The position numbers and the translations under genes were made by a program. Below, one piece after another: positions 30,057 to 38,727 of a stretch of 64,000 nt of DNA. The stretch comes from Aurantiacibacter arachoides (lineage in GTDB: Bacteria; Pseudomonadota; Alphaproteobacteria; Sphingomonadales; Sphingomonadaceae): NCBI RefSeq assembly GCF_009827335.1, contig NZ_WTYH01000001.1, forward strand, positions 248,001 to 312,000, given 5' to 3'. Positions within the stretch are counted from its first letter, which is position 1; each line of letters begins with the position of its first letter. The notes below the pieces were generated by a model. That model saw only the letters and a list, made by a program, of their open reading frames with translations, was not told where the DNA came from and ran no database searches.

Positions 30057-31043
30057 CTACACAGGCGGCAAAGGCAGGTAGCCACGCGCGATGCCGTAGG
30101 CGATCAGCCGGTCCAGCCAGGCGCGGTCGGTAGGCGGGCAGCGCAGGCCGGTGGCCCGGCGCAAGGCGCTGTCGGCGAATCGCGGGTTGCGGGTGAGGTA
30201 GGGGCCGAACGTCGCCACCATGCGCTGGGCGAGGGGGCCTTCGGGCACATAATCCTGCGGCAGCACGATCGCCGGATTGGGAAAGTGCGCCACCCGCGCC
30301 ACGCCGTGGGCCAGTTCGGCCACCGGCATGGCCTGCGCGCCGACGAGGTGGAAATAACCGCCGGCCACCGCCTCCATCCGCTCGGCCAGGGCGACAAGCG
30401 CGGCAGCGACGTGGTCGATCGGCACCAGGTCGAATGTCGCGTTCCGTGCAGCGGGGAAGCGGGTGACCTTGCCCCGCGCCATCAGGCGAAAGACATTGCA
30501 CAAGGAGGGAAAGTCGCGAATCCGGCCGGTCGCGCTGTCGCCCAGCACGATGGACGGGCGGGCAATGGCGAAGGGCAGGCCGCTGGCCGCCACCACTAGC
30601 TCGCCCGCCGCCTTGCTTGCCTCGTAGCGGTTGGTGAAGCGTGTGCCTTCGGGCACTGGCGTTTCGCTGATCACGCCGTCACCGTCCCCGCAGACGTAGG
30701 CGGTGGAGACGTGGAGGAACCGCGCGCCCGCCGCCCGGGCATAGTCGATCGCGTTTTGCGTTCCCGCCACGTTGACTGCGTGAAGCTCGACCTCGGGCGC
30801 ATCGAAATCGAGATGCGCGGCACAGTGGATCACCACGTCCTGCGGGTCGGGATCGAGGCCCATCAGCGGCCGGGTGACATCGCCGCGCACCACGGTTATG
30901 CCGGTCACCAGCGCACCGTCGTTGCCGCGCACGTCCGGGTTGCGGCGCACCAGCGCCGTCACCCGGTGCCCGCGTGCCACCAGCCGCGCGCAGACCTCGC
31001 CGCCGATCAGCCCGGCCGCGCCGGTGACGAGGACCCTCAGCAA
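30057..31043 (-). CDS. NAD-dependent epimerase/dehydratase (extended SDR)
   Basis: A 328-residue extended short-chain dehydrogenase. The Rossmann motif is VTGAAGLIGGEV, and the active site has a Ser/Thr in HVSTAYVCG and YEASK (YxxxK). The VVIHCAAHLDFDAP strand and the later substrate domain resemble nucleotide-sugar epimerases or fatty acyl reductase-like SDRs. No ATG is available; TTG 31043 is the likely start and overlaps the end of the methyltransferase gene by seven bases, implying coupling. It may act on the sugar part of a cluster product (inference). Confidence 0.8.
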   Translation of the reverse strand: MLRVLVTGAAGLIGGEVCARLVARGHRVTALVRRNPDVRGNDGALVTGITVVRGDVTRPLMGLDPDPQDVVIHCAAHLDFDAPEVELHAVNVAGTQNAIDYARAAGARFLHVSTAYVCGDGDGVISETPVPEGTRFTNRYEASKAAGELVVAASGLPFAIARPSIVLGDSATGRIRDFPSLCNVFRLMARGKVTRFPAARNATFDLVPIDHVAAALVALAERMEAVAGGYFHLVGAQAMPVAELAHGVARVAHFPNPAIVLPQDYVPEGPLAQRMVATFGPYLTRNPRFADSALRRATGLRCPPTDRAWLDRLIAYGIARGYLPLPPV

Positions 31044-32083
31044 CAGGCCGCGCCGGCCGCCGCGGTTCGCTCGACCTGCCCGAACGGCATGGCCATCCCG
31101 CAGCCGGGGAACACGCCGTAGTGCCGGGAAAAGTCGCCGATGAAGGCGAAGTGCGGCGCAAAGCGCGTCTCCGCCAGCATCCGCCAGGAATTGCCGCAGA
31201 TGGCAAACACCCGCCCCGCCTCGATCGCGTGATGCGCGTCGAGCATGAATACCCGCTCCTCCCCCGCCACGCCGCCGCGATAGACCACGGCCTGTCCGTA
31301 ATCCTCGCACTGCGGCTCCAGCCCTGCGAGCTTGAACAGCCGCCATGTGGCGGACACGAACCCGATACCGTCAAGCTTGGCGGCAATCTCGGCATCGTTG
31401 ATGGTCATGGGTCGATCGGTGACGAGGCGCGGGTCGGCGAAGCCGGCGGCCTTGGCCAGCGCCAGGAAATCGCCCCAGTACAGCGCGCCCGACAGGCACT
31501 CGCCATGAAGCACAGGGTCCGCCAGCAGGGCGTGCGGCACGCGGCGGTCGGCATAGACGTCTGAGAAATACAGTTCGCCGCCGGGCTTCAGCAGCCGGTG
31601 CGCGGCAGCGAAGACCGCGGCCTTGTCGGCGACGAGGTTGATCACGCAATTGGAGACGATGACGTCGAAGCTTTCCGGCTCCAGCCCCAGTTCGCCCAGC
31701 GTCTCGATGTCACCTTCGACGAAGGCGACATTGGCGTAACCGAACCGCTCGGCGTGCCAGCCCAGATGCTCGCGCGCGACGGCGAGCTGTTCGGGCGTGG
31801 CGTCCACCCCGGTCACGCTGCCCTGCGGCCCGACGAGCTGCGCGAGCAGGTAGGCATCCTGCCCGCTGCCCGATCCGAGATCGAGCACGCGGCACCCCTC
31901 CAGCGCCTGCGGCACCACCAGCCCGCAGCCGTAATAGCGTGCCTTGACCTCTGGGTGGACGTTGGCGAGCGCGCGCATGATGGCATCAGAGGGTCGCTCG
32001 AAAGTGCAGCAGGCATCGGTGCGCAGGTCCTGCGATCCGCCGAGCACCTTGCCGTAGTAATCCTGCGCGTTCTGAAGGTTCAT
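31037..32083 (-). CDS. arsM: ArsM-like arsenite methyltransferase
   Basis: A 348-residue SAM-dependent methyltransferase that by homology methylates As(III). The SAM site is VLDLGSGSGQDAYLLA. ArsM hallmark cysteines are visible: DACCTF (C25, C26), YYGCG (C53), VSNCVINL (C146) and HGECLSG (C196). The last two occupy the arsenic-binding positions typical of the family. The protein ends with a Cys-Cys pair. ATG 32083 was chosen. It is divergent from the flavin oxidoreductase across 73 bases and coupled to the epimerase gene. No ArsR gene is nearby. Confidence 0.88.
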   Translation of the reverse strand: MNLQNAQDYYGKVLGGSQDLRTDACCTFERPSDAIMRALANVHPEVKARYYGCGLVVPQALEGCRVLDLGSGSGQDAYLLAQLVGPQGSVTGVDATPEQLAVAREHLGWHAERFGYANVAFVEGDIETLGELGLEPESFDVIVSNCVINLVADKAAVFAAAHRLLKPGGELYFSDVYADRRVPHALLADPVLHGECLSGALYWGDFLALAKAAGFADPRLVTDRPMTINDAEIAAKLDGIGFVSATWRLFKLAGLEPQCEDYGQAVVYRGGVAGEERVFMLDAHHAIEAGRVFAICGNSWRMLAETRFAPHFAFIGDFSRHYGVFPGCGMAMPFGQVERTAAAGAACC

Positions 32084-32156
32084 TGGTCCGGTCCCTGCTC
32101 TGGCGAACCCCGATAGCGCTTCGCCCGCCCGGCGCAATCGGCTAGGCACGGCAGCG

Positions 32157-33572
32157 ATGGACTATACCCATGACGTTATCGTGATCGGCGGCGGCGCTGC
32201 GGGGCTGACCGCCGCGGGCGGCTGCGCGCTGTTCGGGCTGAAGGTGGCACTGATCGAGGCCGGGCCGATGGGGGGCGAATGCCTCAACAACGGCTGCGTC
32301 CCGTCAAAGGCGCTGATCGCGGCGGCAAGGCGCGCTGCGGAGGCACGCGAGGGCGCGCGCATTGGCGTGACGCTGGCAGCTCCGCAGGTCGACTGGGCGG
32401 GGGTCCACGCCCACGTCCACGGGGCCATCGCCGCCATCGCCCCGCACGATTCGCAAGAGCGGTTCGAGGGCATGGGCTGCGAGGTCATTCGAGAGCGCGC
32501 CGTGTTCACCGGGCCGAAGTCGATCGCGGTGGCGGGCCGCACGCTCACCGCGCCGCGCATCGTGATCGCCACCGGGTCAGCGCCCGCCGTGCCGCCGGTC
32601 GAGGGGCTGGCAAGCGTGCCCTACCTCACCAACGAGACCCTGTTCGAACTTGGCGAGTGCCCGCAGCACCTCGTGGTGCTGGGCGGCGGCAACGTGGGCA
32701 TGGAAATGGCGCAGAGCTTCCGCCGCCTCGGCAGCAGGGTGACGCTGATCGAGCCCGGCGACCTGCTGGCCCGCGACGATCGCGATTCGGTCGATCTGCT
32801 GGTGGAGACGATGAAGGACGAGGGCGTGCGCTTCGTAAAGGGCGCGGCGGCCAGGGTGGCGGGCGCAGGGGGCGCCATCACGGTCACCACCGACGGCGGC
32901 GAAACGATCGCCTGTTCGCACCTGCTGGTCGCCACGGGGCGCAAGGCGCGCACCGAAGGCTACGGGTTGGAGACGACGGGGGTCGCGCTGGGCAAGAACG
33001 GCATCGCGGTGGATGCGCGCCGCCGCACCAGCGTGAAGCATATCTACGCCATCGGCGATTGCCGCGAGGGGCCGCGGTTGACGCACGTATCGGGCTACGA
33101 AGGGTCCAACGTGGTGCTGGAAATCGCGCTGGGCGTTCCCGCCAAGGCCGATTTCACCGCGCTGCCGTGGTGCACCTACACCGCGCCCGAGGTGGCGCAG
33201 ATCGGCCTGACCGAGGCCGAGGGGCGCGAGACGCTGGGGGACAGGCTGACCGTCGTCACCGAACATTTCGACCACAATGATCGCGCGGTTGCCGAAGGGC
33301 GGCCGGCGGGCCAGATCAAGCTGATGCTGAAGGGCAAGAAACTGGTGGGCGCCAGCATCGTGGGGGAAGGCGCGGGCGAACTGCTGCTGCCGCTGGCCCA
33401 GTCGATGACCGGCAAGACTTCCACCTTCGCTCTCGGCGGCGCGGTGATCGCCTATCCGACCCGTGCCGAGATCCTCAAGGCGGCGGCCTTCAAGGCGTGG
33501 GAGCCGCTGCTGTTCGGCACCTGGCCGAAACGCTGGGCAGGCCTGGTCGCGCGGATGCGACGGGCGTTCTGA
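32157..33572 (+). CDS. FAD-dependent pyridine nucleotide-disulfide oxidoreductase (MerA/Lpd-like)
   Basis: The 471-residue flavoprotein has the FAD motif IGGGAAGLTAA, the redox-active disulfide in GGECLNNGCVPSK, the NAD(P)H motif VVLGGGNVGMEMA, and YAIGDCREGPRLTH. The C-terminal dimer domain reads AYPTRAEI where lipoamide dehydrogenases and MerA have HxHPTxxE, so the catalytic His is missing. The true substrate is thus not lipoamide or, probably, mercury. It is coupled to the radical SAM gene (TGATG) and divergent from arsM, which suggests a redox role in arsenic chemistry (inference). Confidence 0.85.
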   Translation: MDYTHDVIVIGGGAAGLTAAGGCALFGLKVALIEAGPMGGECLNNGCVPSKALIAAARRAAEAREGARIGVTLAAPQVDWAGVHAHVHGAIAAIAPHDSQERFEGMGCEVIRERAVFTGPKSIAVAGRTLTAPRIVIATGSAPAVPPVEGLASVPYLTNETLFELGECPQHLVVLGGGNVGMEMAQSFRRLGSRVTLIEPGDLLARDDRDSVDLLVETMKDEGVRFVKGAAARVAGAGGAITVTTDGGETIACSHLLVATGRKARTEGYGLETTGVALGKNGIAVDARRRTSVKHIYAIGDCREGPRLTHVSGYEGSNVVLEIALGVPAKADFTALPWCTYTAPEVAQIGLTEAEGRETLGDRLTVVTEHFDHNDRAVAEGRPAGQIKLMLKGKKLVGASIVGEGAGELLLPLAQSMTGKTSTFALGGAVIAYPTRAEILKAAAFKAWEPLLFGTWPKRWAGLVARMRRAF

Positions 33573-34552
33573 TGGCGAGCCGCAGCAGGAACGCGCCCGC
33601 CGGCCCATCGCCCTTCGCCGTCGACGTCAGTGCCCTGCCGCGCGAGAAATTCGCCGATCCCCTGCTGACCGCCGACGGATCGGAGCGGGCGAGCGTGGCG
33701 CTTACACGTCTGGACACGCTGTGGTTCGCCACCGGCACGCTGTGCAATCTCGCCTGCGCCAACTGCTACATCGAAAGCAGCCCGACCAACGATGCGCTGA
33801 TCTACCTGACCGCCGCCGAAATCGCCCGCTTCCTCGACGAGATCGCTGCACGCGACGTGCGTGAAATCGGCTTCACCGGCGGCGAGCCGTTCATGAACCC
33901 CGAGATCATTGCGATGATCGAGGATGCCCTGTCGCGCGGACACGCGGTGCTGGTGCTGTCGAACGCGATGAAGCCGCTGCGGCGGCACGAGGCCGCGTTG
34001 CTGCGGCTGCGCGCGACGTATGGCGACGCGCTCACGATCCGCGTCTCGATCGATCACCATACGCGGCGGGTGCATGAGGAGGAGCGCGGGCCGAAAAGCT
34101 GGGCGCCGATGCTGGACGGCCTGCGCTGGCTTTCGGCCCACGGGTTCTCGATCGCCGCTGCCGGACGAAGGCTGCGCGGGGAGAGCGAGGCGCTGGCCCG
34201 CAATGCCTATCGCCTGCTGTTCGAAGCCGAGGGCATAGCCGTCGACACCGCCGACCCCGCGCGCCTGCTGCTGTTTCCCGAAATGGACGCCAGCGCCGAC
34301 GTGCCGGAAATCACCACGGCCTGCTGGGGCATCCTGGACACGTCGCCGGACGACGTCATGTGCGCGTCCAGCCGCATGGTCGTCCACCGCAAGGGCGAGC
34401 CGGCTGCGCGGGTCGTCGCCTGCACGCTGTTGCCCTACGATCCGCAGTTCGATCTGGGCGCCAGCGTTGCCGAGGCGAGCCGCCCCGTCAGGCTCAACCA
34501 TCCGCACTGCGCGCGGTTCTGCGTGCTGGGCGGAGCAAGTTGTTCGGCCTGA
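33572..34552 (+). CDS. Radical SAM protein of the arsenic cluster (not ArsS-like)
   Basis: A 326-residue radical SAM enzyme. The [4Fe-4S] motif is C58-NLA-C62-AN-C65, followed by YIESSP; EIGFTGGEPFMNP is the GGE SAM-binding motif. Several extra Cys residues lie near the C-terminus (HCARFCVLGGASC), which could bind an auxiliary cluster. The motif differs from the CxxxCxHCHVDAGP-type pattern of ArsS, so the product may not be the known arsinoyl nucleoside. The ATG overlaps the flavoprotein stop. The reaction is unknown. Confidence 0.85.
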   Translation: MASRSRNAPAGPSPFAVDVSALPREKFADPLLTADGSERASVALTRLDTLWFATGTLCNLACANCYIESSPTNDALIYLTAAEIARFLDEIAARDVREIGFTGGEPFMNPEIIAMIEDALSRGHAVLVLSNAMKPLRRHEAALLRLRATYGDALTIRVSIDHHTRRVHEEERGPKSWAPMLDGLRWLSAHGFSIAAAGRRLRGESEALARNAYRLLFEAEGIAVDTADPARLLLFPEMDASADVPEITTACWGILDTSPDDVMCASSRMVVHRKGEPAARVVACTLLPYDPQFDLGASVAEASRPVRLNHPHCARFCVLGGASCSA

Positions 34553-34587
34553 CGCACCCTTCTGTCCTTTTCGAGCGTAGTCCAACC

Positions 34588-35022
34588 ATGATCCGAACCA
34601 TCCTCGCTTCCGCCGCCGTCCTCGCTTTGACAGCGACCGCCGCCCCTCATGCCGCCTCGGCCCAGAGCAGGATCGACGGCACATACCGCGATCAGGATGG
34701 CTACGTGCAGATCGTGGTGGCCCCGTGCAGCGCCAACGCGGCCGCACGCTGCGGGACGATCACGCGTATCCTGCGCATGAAGGAAGGCGAAACCAACCGC
34801 GATCGGTACAACGACGATCCCGCGCTGCGCAATCGGCCGATCACCGGCATCCGCCTGCTGCAGAACATGACCTGGCGCGACGGCGCCTGGCGCGGACAGG
34901 TCTACAATCCCGAGGACGGCGGCACCTACCGCGCGGTGGTGCGCCCGGGCCGCGGCGGCGCGCTGAGCGTGCAGGGCTGCCTGTCCATCGTCTGCCGCAC
35001 GGTCACCTGGCCCGCCGCGTAA
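34588..35022 (+). CDS. DUF2147 family secreted protein
   Basis: A 144-residue protein with a Sec signal peptide (MIRTILASAAVLAL to about SAQS). The single DUF2147 domain shows the family pattern: IDGTYRDQDGYVQIVV, a Cys pair around CSANAAARCGTI, NDDPALRNRPITGI, QVYNPEDGGTY and a final GC...TVTW segment. It is probably a small periplasmic beta-barrel of unknown role. ATG 34588 begins the signal peptide; the open frame upstream overlaps the radical SAM gene and is not used. Confidence 0.85.
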   Translation: MIRTILASAAVLALTATAAPHAASAQSRIDGTYRDQDGYVQIVVAPCSANAAARCGTITRILRMKEGETNRDRYNDDPALRNRPITGIRLLQNMTWRDGAWRGQVYNPEDGGTYRAVVRPGRGGALSVQGCLSIVCRTVTWPAA

Positions 35023-35060
35023 ACCAGGGCCCGCGACATGGACAGGTGCAGCGGCAAGGG

Positions 35061-35087
35061 TTGACGCCATCCGCGACCCGCTATAAA
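35061..35087 (+). promoter_or_regulatory. Probable housekeeping promoter of tRNA-Gln
   Basis: TTGACG (35061-35066) and TATAAA (35082-35087) are separated by 15 bases, slightly shorter than optimal. They lie 18 bases before the tRNA 5' end, consistent with a short leader. Confidence 0.5.
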
Positions 35088-35105
35088 CGCGCGCCCTCGC
35101 TGTAG

Positions 35106-35179
35106 TGCCCTGTCCTCTAATGGTAAGAGAGCGGACTCTGACTCCGTCAATCAAGGTTCGAGTCCTTGCGGGGCATCCA
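35106..35179 (+). tRNA. tRNA-Gln (anticodon CUG)
   Basis: The cloverleaf was folded by eye. Acceptor stem TGCCCTG pairs with CGGGGCA including one T-G pair. The anticodon loop is CTCTGAC with anticodon CTG, and the T arm contains GGTTCGAGTCC. The discriminator base is T, and the CCA end is encoded (35177-35179). It reads CAG codons. Confidence 0.93.
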
Positions 35180-35250
35180 GCTTTTCCTCACCCTTCCCAA
35201 CGTTGCCACCGGCCTCTAAGGCCGTGCGTCGCTTTGCGAAAGGAACCGGC

Positions 35251-36123
35251 GTGAGCCCCGAAGACGAATTGACAGATCACAAGTTCTACCACGCCGATAC
35301 CGAGGCGCAGTTCGAGAAGGCGGTGCCTTCCACCCCGCAGACGCGGCACCCGGCCTACAAGCTGGCGTTCCAGGATACCGATTTCCTGCTGCGCGAGGAA
35401 CTGCGTCCGGTGCGCTTTCAGCTCGAACTGCTGAAGGCGGAAACGCTGCTGGACGAGGCCGGCGTGGGATCGACGCTAGTGATGTATGGCTCTGCCCGCA
35501 TCCCCCCGCCAGAGGCGGCCGAGGCAGCCCTGGCGCAAGCCGAAAAACTGCCCGAGGAAGAGGCGGTGGTCGTCCGCAGCCTGGTGGCCAAGAGCAAGTA
35601 CTACGCCGAGGCGCACAAGCTGGCCAAGCTGGTGAGCGAGAAATCGATCATCGAGGACGGCAAGCGCCAGTTTGTGGTGTGTTCGGGCGGCGGCCCGTCG
35701 ATCATGGAGGCGGCGAACAAGGGGGCCAGCGATGCCGGCGCCGAGAGCATCGGGCTGAACATCATCCTGCCGCACGAGCAGGCGCCAAATCCCTACGTCA
35801 CGCCTTACCTGTCGCTCAATTTCCACTACTTCGCATTGCGCAAGATGCACTTCCTGCTGCGCGCGCGGGCGGTGGCGGTGTTCCCCGGCGGGTTCGGCAC
35901 GTTCGACGAGTTCTTCGAACTGCTGACGCTGGTGCAGACCGGCAAGATGAAGCCACTGCCGATCATCCTGTTCGGCAGGGATTTCTGGACCCGGGTGATC
36001 GATTTCGATGCGCTGGCCGAGGAAGGCACGATCTCGCGCCGCGATCTCGACCTCATCACCTGGTGCGAGACGGCGGAAGAGGCCTGGGCCGCCATCGCGG
36101 GCTTCTATCGTATCAAGGGATAA
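35251..36123 (+). CDS. LOG family protein (TIGR00730)
   Basis: A 290-residue member of the lysine-decarboxylase-like/LOG superfamily. The signature PGGFGTFDEFFE (PGGxGTxxE) and the nucleotide-binding FVVCSGGGPSIMEAANKGA are intact, which suggests nucleoside 5'-monophosphate phosphoribohydrolase activity as in cytokinin-activating enzymes or PpnN-like nucleosidases. The larger size fits the longer bacterial subgroup. GTG 35251 (MSPEDELTDHKFYH) was chosen because AAAGGA lies seven bases upstream. A strong hairpin separates it from the convergent TonB receptor gene. Confidence 0.88.
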   Translation: MSPEDELTDHKFYHADTEAQFEKAVPSTPQTRHPAYKLAFQDTDFLLREELRPVRFQLELLKAETLLDEAGVGSTLVMYGSARIPPPEAAEAALAQAEKLPEEEAVVVRSLVAKSKYYAEAHKLAKLVSEKSIIEDGKRQFVVCSGGGPSIMEAANKGASDAGAESIGLNIILPHEQAPNPYVTPYLSLNFHYFALRKMHFLLRARAVAVFPGGFGTFDEFFELLTLVQTGKMKPLPIILFGRDFWTRVIDFDALAEEGTISRRDLDLITWCETAEEAWAAIAGFYRIKG

Positions 36124-36150
36124 CGGGGGCGGCCCAAGGGCCGCCCCCGT
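36123..36150. terminator. Bidirectional terminator-like hairpin
   Basis: CGGGGGCGGCCC (36124-36135) pairs with GGGCCGCCCCCG (36138-36149), extended by one A-T pair. It lies directly between the convergent LOG and TonB receptor genes. There is no U-tract, so efficiency is uncertain. Confidence 0.6.
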
Positions 36151-36163
36151 CCCATCACGATAC

Positions 36164-38578
36164 CTAGAACTCGGTGGACACCTGCACGTACCAGTTGCGC
36201 GGGCGGGCGAAGATCTTCTCCGCGTAACCCAGCGTGCCGAGCGAGGCGTTGCCCTGGATCAGGTACTCCTCGTCGAAGGCGTTGAGGACGCCTGCCTGGA
36301 TGCGATAGGCCTCGTCGATCTCCACCTCGATAGAGGCATTGCCCACGAAGTAGCCGTCCTGCTCGATCTCCGGCACGCTGCCGGTGATGAACACCAGGCT
36401 GGAGGTGTAGCTGCCGTCGAACCGCGGCGTCATGGTGACGCGCGGCGACAGGTCGAATTCGTAGCCCACGGCGAAGTTGCCCTGGAACGACGGGGTCAGC
36501 GGCAGGTCGTCACCCGGGGCCACGGTGGCGGTGGTGCCGGGGACAGGCGTGATTGTGCGGATTTCATCGTCGAGCACGGAGAGGCCCGCGTCGATTCTGA
36601 GGCCGCTGCCGTAGGGATCGTAGGTCGCCTCCGCCTCGAACCCGCGGATGCGCGCCTCGCCGGCGTTGAACAGCAGAGGCACCGGGCCCTGGCGGAAGAC
36701 CAGCTGGATGTCGGTGTAATCGGCCTGGAAGGCGGCGAGGTTCAGGCGGACATCGCCGAAATCCATCTTCGCGCCGATTTCGTAGCTGTCGACGCTCTCC
36801 TCGTCGAAGGGCACCGGCACGAAGCCCGCGGGCGGCGCGTTGTAGCGGGTGTTGAAGCCGCCCGACTTGAAGCTGCGGGAATAGGAGACGTAACCGTTGA
36901 GCCAGTCGGCAAATTCATAGGCGACGTTGGCCGAGCCGGTGAGGGCGCTGAAGGTTTCGCGGAACGGATCGTTGAAGATGAACAGCGGGCCGCCCTCGGG
37001 GATCGCCAGCGTGGGCAGCGGATCGGGATCGGGCAGGGTGGACGGGAACAGGTTGAACACCGTTCCCGCATAGGTCTTGCGATCCTCAGTGTAGCGCAGG
37101 CCGCCGGTCAGCTCGAGCCCGTCGATCAGCTCGTACGACACCTCGCCAAAGGCTGCGAGCGAGCGCGTTTCGAGATCGGAGAACTGCAGGTCGCGGCTGC
37201 CCGGTCCGCCATTGAGGACGGACCCGATCACCGGCGGGGAGGGCGGGAAGGCGAGGAACACCGTCGCGCGCTCGGTGGTGTCCTCGTCGAAGTAGTAGCC
37301 GCCAAGGATCGCGCTAAGCCGGTCCGAATTGTACTGCAGTTGCAGTTCCTGGCTGACCTGGTCGGACTGCGAGCCGACGTCGGTGGTCAGGATTTCGAAC
37401 GGGGTGTTGTCGGCATCGCGGATGCCGCGCGAATCGGTCGATCGGTAGGCGGTGATGCTTTTCAGCGTGATGGCGTCCGACAGCTCGTAGGTGGCCGTGC
37501 CCGACACGCCCCAGATCTCCGATTCGCTGCGAACCGGCGCGGTGCCGCCGTTGACGAAGTTGCCGCGCGCCTGGAAATCGTTGGCGCAGCGCGCATCGTT
37601 GATCAGCGGCACGTTGGGGGCGCCGAACCGGGGATTGCCGGGGGCGAGCGGGGCGAAGGGAATGGTCGCGCCGGGGCAGCCGGCAGCAACGCTGACGATG
37701 GCCGGCACGGGAGCCTGTTCGTTGATTCCGGCGAACACGAACGGCGCGCCGTTCTCGTCACGCCGCGAATAGTCGGCCCGCAGGTTCAGTTCGAACACCG
37801 GCGAAGGCTCCCACCGCAGGGCCGCGTTGCCGGAGATGACATCCTCGTTGCCCAGGTCGCGGCCATCGAATTCGCGGATGACGTAGCCCTGCCGCTGGCG
37901 GATGCCGCCCGACACGCGTGCCGCCAGCGTGTCTGCGATGGGCACGTTGAGCGCGGCGAAGCCTTCGAACAGGTTGAATTCGCCAAAGCGCGCCCGCGCC
38001 CGGCCGGAGAACTCGCCGAACTCCGGCTCCCGCGTGCGCACCAGGATGGCACCGCCGATGGTGTTGCGTCCGAACAGCGTGCCCTGCGGCCCGCGCAGCA
38101 CTTCCACGCCGGCGATGTCGCCGAATTCCAGGGTGCCGCCCGCCGCGCGGCCGACATAGACCTCGTCGATGTAGATGCCGACGCCGGGATCGACCGCCGC
38201 CGTGGGATCGAGCTGGCCGATCCCGCGGATGAACACGACGGACGAGGAGCTGTTGCCCGAGAGCTGCCCGGCAGGCTTGAACTGCAGGCTGGGGGTGATG
38301 CGTTCCAGATCGGATGTCTGCACGATCTGCCGGTCTTCCAGCGTCTCGGCACTGAAGGCGGAGATGGCGACCGGCGTATCCTGCAGCGATTCCTCGCGGC
38401 GGCGCGCGGTGACGAGAATGACTTCGCCCGCCTGCTCATTCGCCTGCGCCTCGGCCGCTCCGGCGCCGGTGTCGGCGGGATCGTCCTGCGCATGGGCGGG
38501 CAGGGCGCAGGCGAGGGCAGCAAAGGCCGTGCCGGCAAGAATGGTGCGATGAAGTGCGGCTACGCCGAAGGTGCGCAT
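36164..38578 (-). CDS. TonB-dependent outer-membrane receptor
   Basis: An 804-residue receptor with a signal peptide (to about ALPAHAQ), a TonB-box-like segment (GEVILVTARRREESLQDTPVAIS), a plug domain (IRGIGQLDPTAAVDPGVGIY, VEVLRGPQGTLFGRNTIGG) and a C-terminal beta-barrel ending in aromatic NWYVQVSTEF. The ligand is unknown; the EVLRGPQGTLFGRN signature is common in sphingomonad receptors for carbohydrates and aromatics. ATG 38578 (MRTFGVAALHRTILAG) starts the signal peptide. It is divergent from a MarR gene, with a perfect palindrome between them. Confidence 0.93.
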   Translation of the reverse strand: MRTFGVAALHRTILAGTAFAALACALPAHAQDDPADTGAGAAEAQANEQAGEVILVTARRREESLQDTPVAISAFSAETLEDRQIVQTSDLERITPSLQFKPAGQLSGNSSSSVVFIRGIGQLDPTAAVDPGVGIYIDEVYVGRAAGGTLEFGDIAGVEVLRGPQGTLFGRNTIGGAILVRTREPEFGEFSGRARARFGEFNLFEGFAALNVPIADTLAARVSGGIRQRQGYVIREFDGRDLGNEDVISGNAALRWEPSPVFELNLRADYSRRDENGAPFVFAGINEQAPVPAIVSVAAGCPGATIPFAPLAPGNPRFGAPNVPLINDARCANDFQARGNFVNGGTAPVRSESEIWGVSGTATYELSDAITLKSITAYRSTDSRGIRDADNTPFEILTTDVGSQSDQVSQELQLQYNSDRLSAILGGYYFDEDTTERATVFLAFPPSPPVIGSVLNGGPGSRDLQFSDLETRSLAAFGEVSYELIDGLELTGGLRYTEDRKTYAGTVFNLFPSTLPDPDPLPTLAIPEGGPLFIFNDPFRETFSALTGSANVAYEFADWLNGYVSYSRSFKSGGFNTRYNAPPAGFVPVPFDEESVDSYEIGAKMDFGDVRLNLAAFQADYTDIQLVFRQGPVPLLFNAGEARIRGFEAEATYDPYGSGLRIDAGLSVLDDEIRTITPVPGTTATVAPGDDLPLTPSFQGNFAVGYEFDLSPRVTMTPRFDGSYTSSLVFITGSVPEIEQDGYFVGNASIEVEIDEAYRIQAGVLNAFDEEYLIQGNASLGTLGYAEKIFARPRNWYVQVSTEF

Positions 38579-38621
38579 GATGTCTCTCCCAAAGAACGAC
38601 CGTTTTGGACGGCCTTGGCAT

Positions 38622-38642
38622 TCTGTTATCACCAGTAACAGA
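38622..38642. promoter_or_regulatory. Palindromic operator candidate between the TonB receptor and marR genes
   Basis: TCTGTTA (38622-38628) and TAACAGA (38636-38642) form a perfect 7-bp inverted repeat with a 7-base spacer, matching the length of many MarR operators. On the minus strand it overlaps a possible promoter: TTGTCG, 17 bases, TAACAG. Binding by the adjacent MarR protein is an inference from position and symmetry. Confidence 0.5.
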
Positions 38643-38727
38643 TGTCGACAACAACAACCTGCTTGCCCGCCGCCCGCCCGCGACTTACGCTTCCATCAGA
38701 ACGAGAAAAAAACGGGACGGGGGCAGG

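Noticed and set aside
36008..38638. 876-codon plus-strand frame opposite the TonB receptor gene
   Set aside because: It mirrors the receptor gene codon positions and has no domain or ribosome-binding site; the receptor reading is unambiguous.
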